Shown here one piece after another: positions 32,513 through 44,691 of a stretch of 64,000 bases of DNA. The stretch is from Geosiphon pyriformis (Eukaryota; Glomeromycota; Glomeromycetes; Archaeosporales; Geosiphonaceae). The stretch is from positions 530,719 through 594,718 of the forward strand of contig JAAOMT010000512.1 of assembly GCA_016748015.1 (NCBI GenBank), written 5' to 3'. The position numbers were made by a program, and so were the translations under genes. Numbering within the stretch: position 1 is the stretch's first letter; every line of letters starts with the position of its first letter. Below the pieces are notes generated by a model, which saw nothing but the letters and a program-made list of their open reading frames with translations, made no database searches and was not told where the DNA came from.

Positions 32513-35168
32513 AAGCCAACCAGAAGAAAACCCCTTTTACGCTTTTAACTTAACTGATAATGACCATGACATGGATGAATTAGCAATCAATCTCTCTGAA
32601 TCCACAAGAAAAAAGAAGAAAGCCAAAGTTGATTTCGTTCTAGACCCCAATAAAGCTTCTACATCAACTGCTGACAACAATGAGCTCCTAAAAGCCAAAG
32701 TTTTCAAGAACCCTCCAAAGTTGGAACCCCCAGAAATAGTACAAAAATCCGGTCCCTATTCTGTTGTTAAAGACTTTATAGAAACCCCAGCACATATAAC
32801 CTTTGGCCAATTGATGATCCATCCACAATTCAGAAAAGATCTTCATAAATCCCTGATTCCAAAGAAAAAGACACCCAAAACCAACAAATGCCCTTGCTAA
32901 GCTGGACTTGCTGACAATAGCAATGTCACTCCTCTAATTTGTAAAGCCCAAGTGGCTGGCTACTTCATCAATTTGATCCTAGACAGTAGATCATCTGTTA
33001 GTGTTATTGCCAAACACTTTCTTGAAGCAATTGGCAGAAAAATTGATGAATCATCCATATGACCAATGACCAATGTGCATGGTGATAAGAAAAAAGGGCT
33101 TGGTATAGCCAAAGCTATTTCTGTCTGCATCAATAGCATCAGCATTGAAACTAATATGGAAGTGTCTGAAGCAAAAGAATACACCATCATTGTTGGCAAT
33201 AAATGGCTCAAGAAAGCAAAGGCTTTGCTTGATTATGAACTCTATGAACTAACCATCAGATGTGGTGAGAAACCCATTGTGGTTAAGTGTTGCCATTGGA
33301 CAACTCCCCAAGTACCCAAGCAGAGTCCAGAAGAAAATGAATCAGATGAATCAGATGATGAAGAAAGTGAGGAAGAAGAAGAACAAGAAGAACAAAAAAA
33401 AACTGCTGAACTCACTTATACTATCTTCACTAGCAATGGCAAACCACTGGATAATGTCAAGGCAGATAAAGAAGAAATCATTGTCAATGGCAAGCTGATC
33501 TGCTGGCCTTATTATGATATGCTCAGAAGAATCTTTGACAGAAAGCCAGGCAAGAAAGCCAAATACAGTTATTGGTGGCATGGTCCTTGTGCCTAGTGCT
33601 GGTGCAACAAATCATTGTACTCTTCTAGTGATGAATGCATGTCCTGCCTGATCTATTACAAAGATTGGGAACCAATCAGCTTGATACCCTGAGAGAAAAT
33701 AAAAGAAGTCCAAAAGTCCTTTGAAAATGAACCACCTGAAATCCAATCACTAGTTGTAGAACAAAGAGAACCCTCTTCAGAAGAAAGAAAAGTAGACATT
33801 GAAAACCTGCTGGCTAGAAACAGCCCAGTTATCTCAAAAAAAGGTGAACCTCCTGAATGTACACATGTAATACAACACACCATCATCACCAGAGAAACTT
33901 GCCCCATCCATTTGAAGCCCTATCAATCCAACAGGCGCAATGATGAGTTTATAAAAAAGGAAATAACCCAAATGAAAACCTTTGGATTCATACAAAAAAC
34001 CAAGAGTGAATGGGCATTCTCAGTTGTAGTGGTATCCAAGAAAAGTGGAACCCTACACTTTTGTGTTGACTATCGCCAATTAAATGCCATTACTGAAAGA
34101 GACATGTACCCACTTCCCAAGAATGATGCAATACTAGACCAATTCCATGGTGCTACTTTCTTCTCAACCATTGACTTAACTGCTGGATTCTGGCAAGTAA
34201 AGATGGATCCAGAAAGCAGAAAGAAAACTGCCTTCATCACCAAGTATGATACCTATGAATTCACAGTCATGCTTTTTGGTCTCACAAATGCTCCTCCCAT
34301 ATTTTAATGCTTAATGGACAAAGTATTTGAATCAGTAAAAAAAAACTTTGTTCTAGTCTACTTGGACGACATAATGGTATACTCAAAAACCTGGGATGAA
34401 CATCTTGAACATTTGCAAAAGGTTTTTGACCTCCTTAGAAATGCAGGTCTCAAGATCAATCCAATCAAATCATTCTTTGGACATCAATCTACCCAGTTTC
34501 TTGGCCATCTTATTACAAAAAATGGAATCTTCCCTGATCCAGCCAAAATTGAAAAAGTTCAAAACATTAGACAACCAATGAATGTTTATGAACTATGCTC
34601 TTTTCTTGGTTTGGCCTCTTATTATCGCAAGTTTGTCAAGGATTTCTCCAAAATCGCTGCTCCTCTCAATCAGCTACTTAGGAAAAACATCAATTATCAC
34701 TAGGGCACTCATCAACAAAAAGCATTTGAAATTCTGAAGGAAAAACTGGTTACAGAACCCATCCTTATGCAATCTAATTTGGATCAACTTTTTATCCTCC
34801 ACACTAATACATCTGGCTATGGACTTGGTGCTGTTCTTTCCCAAAAAGATGAAGATAACAGAGAACACGCCATAGCATATGCCAATAGAACTCTCACACC
34901 AGCAGAAAGGAACTACTCAGTTACTGAGCAGGAATGCTTAGCAGTAGTTTGGGCTACCAGCTACTGGGACAAATATCTTAAGGGTGTGAAATTTTTGGTG
35001 GTAACAGATCACCAAGCTTTGGTTTGGCTATGCAACAAAAAAAACCTGGAACATAAATGGATAACTCGCTGGATACTCTACTTGGACGAATTCAACTATG
35101 ACATTCAACACCACAAAAAAGCTAATCATCAAAACGCCAATGCTCTCTCCAGACTTACCATCCAGTGA
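32475..35168 (+). pseudogene. Gypsy element 2 pol: protease, Cys-rich insert, reverse transcriptase, RNase H
   Basis: One frame (-1 to gag) runs to 35168 with six stops (32898, 33060, 33594, near 33690, 34305, near 34701) at expected Gln, Arg or Trp. Protease: NLILDSRSSVSVIAK near 32976, where catalytic Asp-Ser-Gly is Asp-Ser-Arg. An acidic tract (33340-33405) and a Cys-rich piece (33585-33650) follow. RT: LHFCVDYRQLNAIT, FFSTIDLTAGFWQVKM, then YLDD intact near 34359. RNase H from 34767: TNTSGYGLGAVLS (first Asp now Asn), NRTLTPAERNYSVTEQE, VVTDHQALVWL. It ends ALSRLTIQ plus stops at 35167. Confidence 0.9.
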
Positions 35169-35179
35169 TAGTAAAACCC

Positions 35180-36496
35180 TCTCAAACCAAACCAACTTAA
35201 TTATTTGTAACTCCCCCACAAACAAACACGATAATAGACTTGGACAAGTACTCTGCTTTAATAAAATTTTTGGGTAAAAGACAATACCCGCCGGACTATA
35301 CTCGACAGCAAAGAGAACATTTGCGCAAACAATCAAATTTCTATTTGATTCGCCAGAACCAGTTATATAAAAAAAATAGAAAAGATCCTGACCGCCCCCA
35401 GAGAGTCATTAGATTTGAAGAAAGAGAAATTGTGATCTACAATATGCACACTGATCCATTAGCTGGACACTTTGGAAAAACAAAAACAATTCAGAAAACT
35501 TTAGCTTGCTATTATTGGCCTACTTTGGGAAAAGACATTGTTGAATACATCAAAACCTGTGATACCTGCCAAAAAAGAGGAAAACCCAATCGCAAGGAAG
35601 ATATCCATCCAATCTCTGTTGGTCAACCATTTGATAGAATTGGTATAGATGTTGTTGGACCTTTAACAGTAACTTCTGATGGCAACAGATACATTATCAC
35701 AGCTACCGACTATCTTACAAAGTGGATAGAAGCAAGAGCCACTCCAGATCAAACAACAGTCTCAATTGCCAATTTCATTTATGAAAATATTATCTGTTGC
35801 CATGGCTGCCCCAAAGAACTTTTATCTGATAGAGGAAGAGCTTTTCTCAATACACTGGTTGAAGAACTTTACAGAAAAATGAGAATACATCATAAACTCT
35901 CTTCCTTTTATTACCCCCAAACAAATGGCCTAGTAGAACGTTTCAATAAAACACTATGTGAAACCCTAACCAAAACCAGTGAAGAAACCAACCTATAAGA
36001 CAAAGTATTGTCTTCAGCCTTGTTTGCTTACAGAACTGTGAATTATGACATAATAAGTTATGAACTCTTTTATTTGCTCTATGGATGAATGACAACTCTA
36101 CCAATAGAAACGGATATAGAAACAATACTTTTTGAAGAAATAACAATAGGAGATTACAAGGACATTTTGCAAAGTAGACTTGGTACCATTCTTGACTCAT
36201 TAGTAAAAGCACAGATAATTGCTTTTGAAAAGATAAAACAGGTTCAAGAGAAGCTTAAAAAGAAAAAGACCTATAAAACACTTTCCTTAAGTATTGGTGA
36301 CTTAGTTTTGGAATACTGTTCAGACAGAGACAATGTCTATGGTGATAAATTCTCTAGCCAGTGGAAAGGACCCTTTATAGTCAACAAAGTTTTGAACAAT
36401 GGTTCTTATATCTTACAAGATCAATATAGAACAATATTCAGTGATCACCCTGTTTATGACATGCAACTCAAAAAATATCACAAACAACCTGATTGA
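35180..36496 (+). pseudogene. Gypsy element 2 integrase
   Basis: Integrase lies in a different frame from RNase H (shifted by -1 near 35150-35180), probably by an indel, since no slippery site is seen. The frame is open 35240-35998 (252 residues) and 36089-36496 with TAA and TGA between. Zinc finger: MHTDPLAGHFG and CDTCQKRG. Core Asp in GIDVVGPL, Asp in LLSDRGRAF, Glu in NGLVERFNKTL, so D, D and E are all kept. The C-terminal region has the gypsy GPF/Y-like WKGPFIVNKVLNNGSYIL and ends PVYDMQLKKYHKQPD. There is no clear chromodomain. Confidence 0.9.
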
Positions 36497-37245
36497 TTAC
36501 CTGTTGTGGTAATACCAACCCAAATGATCAGCAAAAATTAGATATAAATAAATGCACCATTCCCAAAACAGAGGTATTTTCAATCGACATGAACAATTAT
36601 TTCCTGGATTAAAACATTCAAAATGCTTTCTATACTCTCCATGAGTACTGGATCAAGAATTATCCAAATGCTACTCTGACTATCGGAAAACAAACCACTA
36701 TAACAGACAACAATGGAACTCACACTGTTATTAGACCAAAGAAAACAACTACCAGAAGAGAAAAAATTGGTGGCAAAATGGATAAATACCTGCTGGAAAG
36801 CATAACAGCAGCGATACTTTCACCTTCCAGCACAATTGGAAAAACAATACAAGAAATCTTGCCCATAGACAAAAACTTGTCATATGGGAGACAACTAGAA
36901 CTCTATGGTCGTCTTGGTGAAATCATAGAAGACATAAAGCTCATAAAGAAAACAACTTCAGAGATACAAGTGGAAATTTTGGACATTATACGATTGGATG
37001 TCCCAAGAGTTTTGACCATTGCAAGAAGAGCCAGAACTCTTATACAAAAATTTGGTCTCTTGGATACAAAGCTTATTTTGCCTCAAGTATTATATACTCT
37101 ATCCACAAAAGACTTCAACAAACTAGTTAGTTTTAAGTTAGACAAAACCTTTTACATAGACTATCTCATAAATAGTTTGATTTTGCTGGAGCTCAATCTC
37201 TTTGGAAAAGATGATATTATGGTTGAAACACATAGTTTTTATTAA
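36493..37245 (+). pseudogene. Third ORF of gypsy element 2, function unknown
   Basis: In a third frame, a separate ORF opens after integrase (its stop at 36494-36496 overlaps the upstream edge). From ATG at 36589 it spans 218 codons with one TAA near 36610; from 36778 it is open for 155 residues. It has a basic patch (RPKKTTTRREK) then predicted-helical text (YGRLGEIIEDIKLI, DVPRVLTIARRARTLI). The polypurine tract (GGAAAAGATGA, 37203-37213) lies inside it and its stop at 37243 is about 30 nt inside the 3' LTR. No known domain is recognised; an accessory or envelope-like role is not supported, as no signal peptide or membrane segment is clear. Confidence 0.6.
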
Positions 37246-37892
37246 TTATCACATGTATTAGCCACTGATGTCATATAATTAGCCACCCTATTTTTAGATA
37301 GTGATCGTTGACCTGATCAATAACCTGATCGTTGACCTGATCATTGACCTGATCATTAACTTGGTTGTTGACCACTTTAGATAGCTATATAAGTGATGAT
37401 TTCCTTAGCTGTAGAAAGACATGATTAAAGTAACGAAATAAACAATATCAATTACTTCCTCTTATAATCACTTATTCCCCTTTCCTTATCTTCAAGTATC
37501 TACTTGTTGGCATTCACATACCTTATCTTTTCCCCTTCTTGATTTGTATTTGTTAGAATTAGTCTGAGAAGCAATTGGCTTGCTCTTGTAATTTATTAAA
37601 TAAAGAAATGATTGAAAAGTACAATGATACCTGTTATTGATTCTAAGAATCGCCAAGTTGAGGCATAGAATAATAGCAGCGGTGTTATTTTGTTGACAAT
37701 TATGGATTATTCCTCTACCTTCAGATTTAAGAAAAGATTAGCGACTGTGATTTTTATGAGACTGATCATGCACATTGAATTCTTACTTATTCAATTTGCT
37801 CTCTTATTGTAATTCCCTCTTTGTTTATTTCCATCACCATATAATACTGTTCTCTCTTGCTATCTGTTAGCTTGTTACTCCAACCCGTAACA
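37215..37892 (+). repeat. Gypsy element 2, 3' LTR
   Basis: 678 bp, starting TATTATGG (G to A at base 2) and ending CCCGTAACA. It differs from the 5' LTR by 36 bp in length, exactly three 12-bp units, and by 32 transitions. Target duplication ATAT follows. Confidence 0.92.
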
Positions 37893-39110
37893 ATATTAAT
37901 AGTTTTAGGAAAGCCTTTACTCCTTCAAAATTTTCTGAAATAATCAAATCTTTTTTTATATCTGAGTTAAGTTTGAAAAAGTCAAGAGATTTGGCTATTA
38001 GTAAAAAAATTTTTAATAATAATGACATAAAAAAAACAAATAACTGTATAAATCAAGAAATGATCATTAAAAAAATCTTAGTAAATCTTCTCAAATTAGC
38101 AGTGAAGACAGTTTTTTCTAAATTTGGCAAGATTATTTTAATTAAAATACAGTTAATTGGTCTTTGGCAAAAAGGCCTTAGTTAAATTTGAGTTAGCAAA
38201 TATTGTTTATTTAGTTACTTTTAAGTAGTCAATTCTTATAAGAAAAATTTTGTGAATGTAATTTTGGCAATTAATAATAAACAATTGTGGATATTCAGAA
38301 ATTTTTATTAGGTATTGTTGTATACTTTGTTAATTGGCTTTACTGCTCATAATTTCTCTGATTTATTAAAATTACATGGTGAGAAAATTTGTTGTATTAG
38401 CTGTAATCTGAATTTATATGTGTATAATAGATGTGCTATAATTTGTTTTGTTGATGAAACATTGAAAGTAGTTGTTATTGGCTTTATTTTAGTCTTTAAG
38501 TGTGTAAATTTGCATTGGACTGGTCTTTTTTTGGTCTGTTGTGCCCTGTATAAACAATTTAGTTATATCTCTAATATATGTTTAGTGAGTAAAAATTTTG
38601 GAATTCATAGTAAACAAATAGTTATTTTTCAGAATTAGGTTTATTTAGCCAATATATATAAAAAAAACAGGCTCTAATTGCTTGTCTAGTGTTTTTTAGT
38701 AAAAAAACCTGGGCTTAGATTGCTAATGATTCCATTTTTTATGTGGTGTCTTTAATTTCTTTTAGTGCTAGTTCATTTTCGGATGTTAAACATATCTTGT
38801 TGGTTTTTTTAAAAGTTAGTACTAGGTTTGCTGTTCTTAAGTACAGTCTTATCAGTCTTACAGAGCAGATTGACAAGCTGGTTAAGAGATTAAATGCACT
38901 TAAGCCAATGGTTTTTCAGCTTAATCTTGGATGTTAGCCATTAGTAACTTCTTTATCACAAAATCAAAAAGCAGATATAATGATAAGTGAGAGTTTGAAT
39001 GCAATCACTAATAGTAAAACTGTTGTAAAAGCAGTAGTTTTTAATCAATTGTTTATTTAAGAGTTAAAAAAAACATGAATAATCTGTTAACTATAGTTAT
39101 AAGCCTAATA
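37893..39110 (+). pseudogene. LINE B ORF1, 3' portion
   Basis: Resumes ORF1 after the gypsy insertion. Frames 37973-38185 (SRDLAISKKIF, VFSKFGKIILIKIQLIGLW: an RNA-recognition-like region) and 38315-38638 (LLIGFTAHNFSDLL, then CCALYKQFSYISNIC, a CCHC-like knuckle losing Cys/His) are readable. The tail 38743-38937 is a coiled coil (FAVLKYSLISLTEQIDKLVK) also present in LINE C at 46184-46297. Stops lie at Gln and Trp positions. Confidence 0.65.
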
Positions 39111-39129
39111 GTCAAGATAAACAATTTTA

Positions 39130-42100
39130 ATTTGGGTGTAAAAAATCTCTCTTTTTAATAACAAATCTGGTATAAAAGTTTGCTATTTGTAATATTAGAG
39201 ATATAAATATCTCTGTCAAGCAAAAAGACATTGTTTGTTAATATATAAATTGAATATTATGGTTTTTTTTGTTATGAAAACAAAATTAAAGTTTAATATC
39301 AAATTTTAAATTGTAAATAAGTTTGTAGAAATACAAATCTTTATATCTGGTTTGGAAAAAGATTTTCTTGGTGCTGGAATAGCTATTATTATAAACAATT
39401 TTTTGGTTTAACATGTCTCTAAGATAGAAAAAGTTCCTGGTTACATTGTTTTAATATAGCTTCTCTTTAAAAGCAAGCTTTTAGTCACGATTTTGGATCT
39501 GTATGCTGGTGTTTTTACTGAAACTAGTTTTGGTCAGGCTTTAAAAATCAATTTTTTTATTATCAAAACTATTAATTTCAGCACTTTTGTGGTTTTGGAC
39601 AGGAATTTTAACAAAAATAGATTTGAAAAGAGTACAAGTTTCAAGTTTTGTCTGAATTTGGGTTTGGTTAACTCATTTAGTAGACATTTATTAATTAAAA
39701 TCTTAACTTAGAGCAACTCAAAGAGTGTGAAAAAATATAGATTACATTTTTGTTAGTGAAAGCTTATTATTAACAATTGCTAATTAAAAAGTTGATTCTG
39801 TGTCTATATTCTTTGACACCAATCACAAAGCTGTCTTGATTTTAATTGGTTTGGATGGGCTTTTAGATATTTATTTAAATGGTTTATGCAAAAAAACTAA
39901 TAAAAATTATTGAAAGTTCAAAATTAAGAATACAAATAGTATTAAGTGAATATAATTTAGAGAACACTCTTTTGTCAAGCTTTTAATAATAAAAAATAAG
40001 TTTTTAAATGCTAAGACTTATAGTGATTTGAATGCTATATGAATGCTGCTAAAAAAAGTAATAGTAAAATTAGCTAATAAAATATTTTTGAGACATTAGT
40101 TTAGTGAACTTTAGTGTTCGAAAAACAAGCAGTCTTTTAAGTTTTTTGGATTAAAATTGTTAATTGCCAAAATTATTAAGATATTGAGTTCAAGTAACAT
40201 GTTTAAATTTGATTGTTTCATTAAAAAATAGTCAACTTTGGATGGTAATAAGACTCTTATAATTATGGACATAGTTTAGAATAATATAAAGCTAATAGAT
40301 ATTTTTAAACATTTGTTATTGGTTTAAAAGAAATACAAAAGATCCAAGATGTAAAGTCAAGATTGGCTGAAAAAGCATCTATTAAGAAGACAATTAGAAA
40401 GTGCATAGAAGATTTTAGTTTTAATAAAGATGGTATAATTAGAAGTATTTTGAATTGGTTTTTTTACAAAATGGTTTTAGATTATTTGGTAGTAGATAGT
40501 AAGTTGGTTCTGAAATCAGAGAAAGTAAAACTTAGTATTAATAAGATAATAAAGAGTTGGACAAAGAAATAAGGTGTATTTGTGACAATACCTGATTTTT
40601 GGGCTTGCCAATATATATTATTGAATTATATAAAAAATAATGCTTTCTTTGATATGATAAAAGAAATCAATATGAGAAAATTGCTTTTGGTAATTGATGA
40701 TTTGCCTGATGGCAAGACTGCTAATTTGTTTGGCATTCCTAATGAACTTTAGAAACATGGTAACAATAAAGTAGTGAAGTGCTTTTTGAATCTGTTAAAT
40801 ACATATTTGTTTATTGGTGGTATTCTTACTTTATAAAAAAAAACTTGGATTTTGATGATTTTTAAACTTTATAATTGAAATAGAATTCTAATAAACATTT
40901 GACTTATTGCTTTGATTAAGACTGCCAAAAAAGTTCTTTCCAAGATTCTATCTAATCAGATTTTGTCTGTATATAGCAAGTTTGGTGTTTTTTGAGATAA
41001 TAATTTTTTGGTTTTAAAAGATATATCTATTTAGTGTTCTGTATTTACTGTTGAATTAGTAATTAAGAATGTTTTTAAGAAGAATAGAAAATTCTGATTG
41101 GTCTTATAGGATATGTACAAAGCATATGACTTAGTTGATTGATATTACTTAAATGCTAGCTTGCAATAAATCAAAATGTGTAATAAGTTTATCAAATTTT
41201 TTGGCAATATACATAAAAATAGGATCAATAAAATAATGACTAATTTTGGTCTTTTAAGTGGCTATAAGATGCATAATGGTTTGGATCAGGGTAAAGTTTT
41301 CTTACTCTTTTTTTGAAAAAATTTTTATGATCTACTTTTATATAAATTAAGAAACATAAACAATTGTACAGATACTAAATTAATATTAAGTTTGTAACAA
41401 AGACTGGCAAAATTGAAAATAGTAGTAAAATGTCTTTTTTTTTTGTAGTTAGTGTATTTGTTTATAACACAATTTGGATTAAAAGTTGTTAGATTTCTAT
41501 TTAGTATGTTTTGAATATTGCCAATAAGTTTTTTATAATCAATAATATCTTAATTAACAATAAAAAAAACTGTAGCTATTTTTATCAATCAAAATATTAG
41601 AATTGTTTTTTTGAGTATTAATAGTCAGCTGATTTCAATTGTCAAAAAAAGCAAAATACATAAATATCTGAGGATTTTTTTGTTGACCAAAAGATTGTCC
41701 AAGCCAAGTATAGTCAAGACTCATTTTAATGTTCAATTTTTTGTCAATATAGTACTTAGAAAAGCTATTATAAATAAACAGTTCTCTTATTTAGTGTTAA
41801 CTGTTTTACAACTCATAGTTAATTATAGAATTCAGTTTAATTTTGTTTTATTAAGTGTGTATTACAAGTAAAATGTTATGATTAGAAAGAGTCTTAAGTC
41901 TAAAGTCTGTTTGTTCTATGATTTTTCTAGTGAGATTTTATATTTTTCTTCTTTGTATGGTCTGAAATTATTTAAGCAGATATAGTTTGAAAAAAAATTG
42001 GCTGTTTTAATTTTCTTTTCTAATGCTTTGGGTATTTTTAGATGCTTATTTAATTATAGATTCTTGAATTTGCAGATTTTGAGTTGGACTTCTTTGAATT

Positions 42101-43840
42101 TCTTGTAATTTTTTATCAAGTTACTTGTTAGTTCAGTAAACAACTTTTTGGCTAAAGTGGTGAAAATTTTTTTAGACAATAGACTGTTCTTGATAAACAA
42201 TCTCTCTAATGCTTTTCATAGTTTTAGTGATTTTCTAATATTAGTAATTTTGGAAAAACCATGTATTTTAGTTTTATTCACTTTTTGAAGTGATTTGGAA
42301 TTGCTTTTAATAATAGGCTTTTTGATAAAAAAACAATGTAATGAATTAAAAGACTTTTTATTATTAGAAAAAACTGGATTCTAAGAATTTTGTGTCTTAT
42401 TGGTTTGAGCTTATATTGGAATTTTTGCATAATAAAAAATTCTGTATTAAGTGATTTTGCTAAAGTTTATTAGTTGTTGGGCTTGAACATTTTGGAATTC
42501 AAAAAGTTTTCTGACATTTGGAGTGGTTTACATAAGATTTGGTTTGGTTTGTTTGAAATTTATATGAATAATTTGTTAAAAAATGCTGGCTTTGCTAATA
42601 TTACTAATAAAATAACTGCATATTTTCTAGCTGTAGATATAAATATTAATATTGAGATTTATGGACTTTTGTTTTTTACTATGGTTAAATTACAGATTGT
42701 TGCTCTGTTCTTAAAGTATGTTCTATTTTTCTGCACAGTGATTTTGTATTTTAACAGCCAAGTTGCTATTAATACATATGTGTTTATAGTATTATTTATT
42801 GTGCCAGACTTTTATAATTGATGCTAGATAGAAAGAAAACATATTGCTAATCTAATTAGAAATAAGAATTTTACTGTAAATTGGGTAAAAGTCAAAAGTT
42901 ATTTGGGTATTTATGACAATATAGATGCTAATATAATAACAGATGAAGCTGTTTACTTTTTTTTTTCTTTACTAATAGGAGTATAGAAACATTTTTTGAT
43001 GGCTAAAAGCACAGCTGTATTTAACAATATCTGTTATTTTGTTTAAGATTTATATAAGTCTGTTTGTTGTATTTATTAAGAAGCTGGTTTTAACCATAGT
43101 GTAATTTTGAGTGTGCTGATTAAAAATATTGATTAGATAATTATTGCAAAGATTTAGTATCCTAATTTGCATATGCTTTTTGAGTTTACTAATAGAAAGT
43201 CAGCAAATATGTACATATATTTGATAAAGATTATATATAGCTGGCTGTCTATAATGGTCAAAAAAAAATTATACAATAAAAAATATTTTAGTGTGCTGTG
43301 TTTGTTATATAATAAGATAAAGTTGTCTAATTATGTATTTACTTATGTTTAAGATATTAATATTCAGAAAGAGATTTTAGTTGAGACTTTTATATAAGAA
43401 GTTATGTCTATAAGTGTTTATGGGCAGTTTTTTTCTGCTATTTTGCTAACTCTTTCTAGGTGTTTTTTAGATATGGGTCTATATATAATGATTTGCAAGA
43501 GATTTATATTAAAGAATTAGTATGTAAAAGCTGTTGAAATTTTTGATAAAAAGAAAAAAGCTATTTTAAAGTTCATTAAATATGTGAGACATTTAGTAAA
43601 ATCACATTATGTTAAAACATAGCTAGTAAAATCTGAGTATAGAATAAATATAAAAAAAGCTAATTTAATTAAGAATAGTAATTTGATTTTAAGGTTGTCT
43701 TGTAATGTGGTGTCTAGACTATCTGATAGTATGATCAAAATGCTTGATGTTATTGAATTTTTTGTAATTAGTTTTGGCTGTCACAAATTTTGTGCTTTTT
43801 TTTCTAGTTTAATTAGTAATATATATGTTTATATAAGTAT
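39130..43840 (+). pseudogene. LINE B ORF2: endonuclease, reverse transcriptase, RNase H
   Basis: ORF2 makes the nick and copies RNA into the target. The endonuclease starts near 39180 (ICNIRDINISVKQKDIV) with catalytic residues lost: Glu of TETK is Lys (near 39274), GGDFN is now DRNFN (near 39598). Reverse transcriptase: DMYKAYDL keeps its Asp (near 41113), HNGLDQGKVF near 41274, but FVDD is FVYN at 41463-41468. RNase H-like text is at 42590-42820, and a Cys/His end at 43320. Frames are many and short; 40363-40572 and 41611-41871 are the best. Confidence 0.75.
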
Positions 43841-43864
43841 ATAGTATTGTTTTGTTTAGCTTGA

Positions 43865-43988
43865 ATGACTAATCATATGTAGTAAGTATATGAATTATAT
43901 TTAGTTTGAGTCACTTAGTTTGGTTCTATGTACTAGATAGCAATTGGGCTTTATTTAATAAATTGCTAAATAAAAAAATAAAAAAAAA
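43865..43988 (+). other. LINE 3' tail, copy 3
   Basis: A tail like those at 11260, 28651 and 51200 (ACTAATCATATGTAGTAAGTATATGA, GAGTCACTTAGTTTGG), ending in an A-rich run at 43971-43988. Confidence 0.7.
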
Positions 43989-44648
43989 TTAATTGGTTAT
44001 TAATTATAAAATATTATTATTATTTTTTCTAAAGTCTTTTTATAATTTTTTATTTATTAATATTAAGTTTTATATAAAAATTTTTATTTTGTTGGCTTTT
44101 TTATTATTATAATTTTGGTTATAATTATTGTTAATTTTATGATTGGTTCTAAATTAAATTCTTTAAAATTTTAAATCTTAGATTTAATTATATTAATAAA
44201 ATCTGTTATTAAACTAATTAGTTTTTTAATAATTTTAGTTACTTTTTTTTGGCTGTAAATAATTATTTAAATTATAAAATAAAATTTAATTTGGTTATAA
44301 TAAATTATTATTATAAATTTTGGTTTAATTTTAAAAGTTGTTTAAAAATTTTGTTTATTTAAAATTAAAATTAATTATAATTAAATAGATAATAATAAAA
44401 TAAATATTGCCAAATTTGTTTTTTAAGTAAGTTAATTTTTGAATATTTAATATTATTATAACAAATAAATTTTTTTAATATTAAAAATAATATAATAAAA
44501 AGTAAATTGTTTTTAAGTAAATTTATTTTAACAGTCAAAATTTAAATATTTGTATTAATAAACTTAATAGGTTAAAAATTAATAATTTGTAAAAACTTTT
44601 TTCTCTCTTTTATCTTAAATTTCCAAAAAAAAGTTAAAAAGTTTTTTA
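43989..44648 (+). pseudogene. Older LINE copy D, left part (ORF1 remnant)
   Basis: Extremely A+T-rich, aligning with 18400-18900 (TTAAATTCTTTAAAATYTTAAAT, CTAATTAGTTTTTTAATA). It ends at 44648 where LINE C is inserted and continues at 51339. The 8-bp AAGTTAAA occurs on both sides (44641-44648 and 51336-51343). Confidence 0.5.
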
Positions 44649-44691
44649 AAAGAAGTTTTTTATTATTTAGTATGATAAATTTAAACCGGTT

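Larger units (their letters stand above)
30177..37892 (+). mobile_element. Gypsy element 2 (Ty3/gypsy), nearly complete but inactivated
   Basis: LTRs of 714 and 678 bp (TGTTATGG...CCCGTAACA), a perfect 4-bp target duplication ATAT, a clean primer-binding site, gag with zinc knuckle, pol in the -1 frame (protease, Cys-rich insert, RT, RNase H), integrase, and a third ORF overlapping the 3' LTR. About ten stops and one frame change disable it. It is the youngest-looking gypsy copy here: frames are long and LTRs differ at about 5% of positions. Order protease-RT-RNase H-integrase is that of Ty3/gypsy (Metaviridae-type) elements. Confidence 0.92.
29892..43988 (+). mobile_element. LINE copy B (ORF1, ORF2 and tail), split by gypsy element 2
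   Basis: ORF1 starts in 29892-30176, is cut by gypsy element 2 (30177-37892) and resumes at 37893. ORF2 (endonuclease, reverse transcriptase, RNase H) covers about 39130-43840, then the LINE tail to 43988. The gypsy insertion duplicated ATAT (30173-30176 and 37893-37896). It is of a related family to LINE C. CpG is nearly absent and stops are frequent; it is inactive. Confidence 0.8.

Noticed and set aside
33351-33581. Hydrophobic minus-strand frame (Phe/Leu-rich)
   Set aside because: It is the complement of the Glu/Lys-rich acidic tract in pol.
35150-35240. A second programmed frameshift between RNase H and integrase
   Set aside because: No slippery heptamer is seen at the junction and a stop interrupts the integrase frame; an indel is simpler.
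36589-37245. Envelope protein for the third ORF of gypsy element 2
   Set aside because: No signal peptide, clear membrane anchor, glycosylation pattern or cleavage site is visible.
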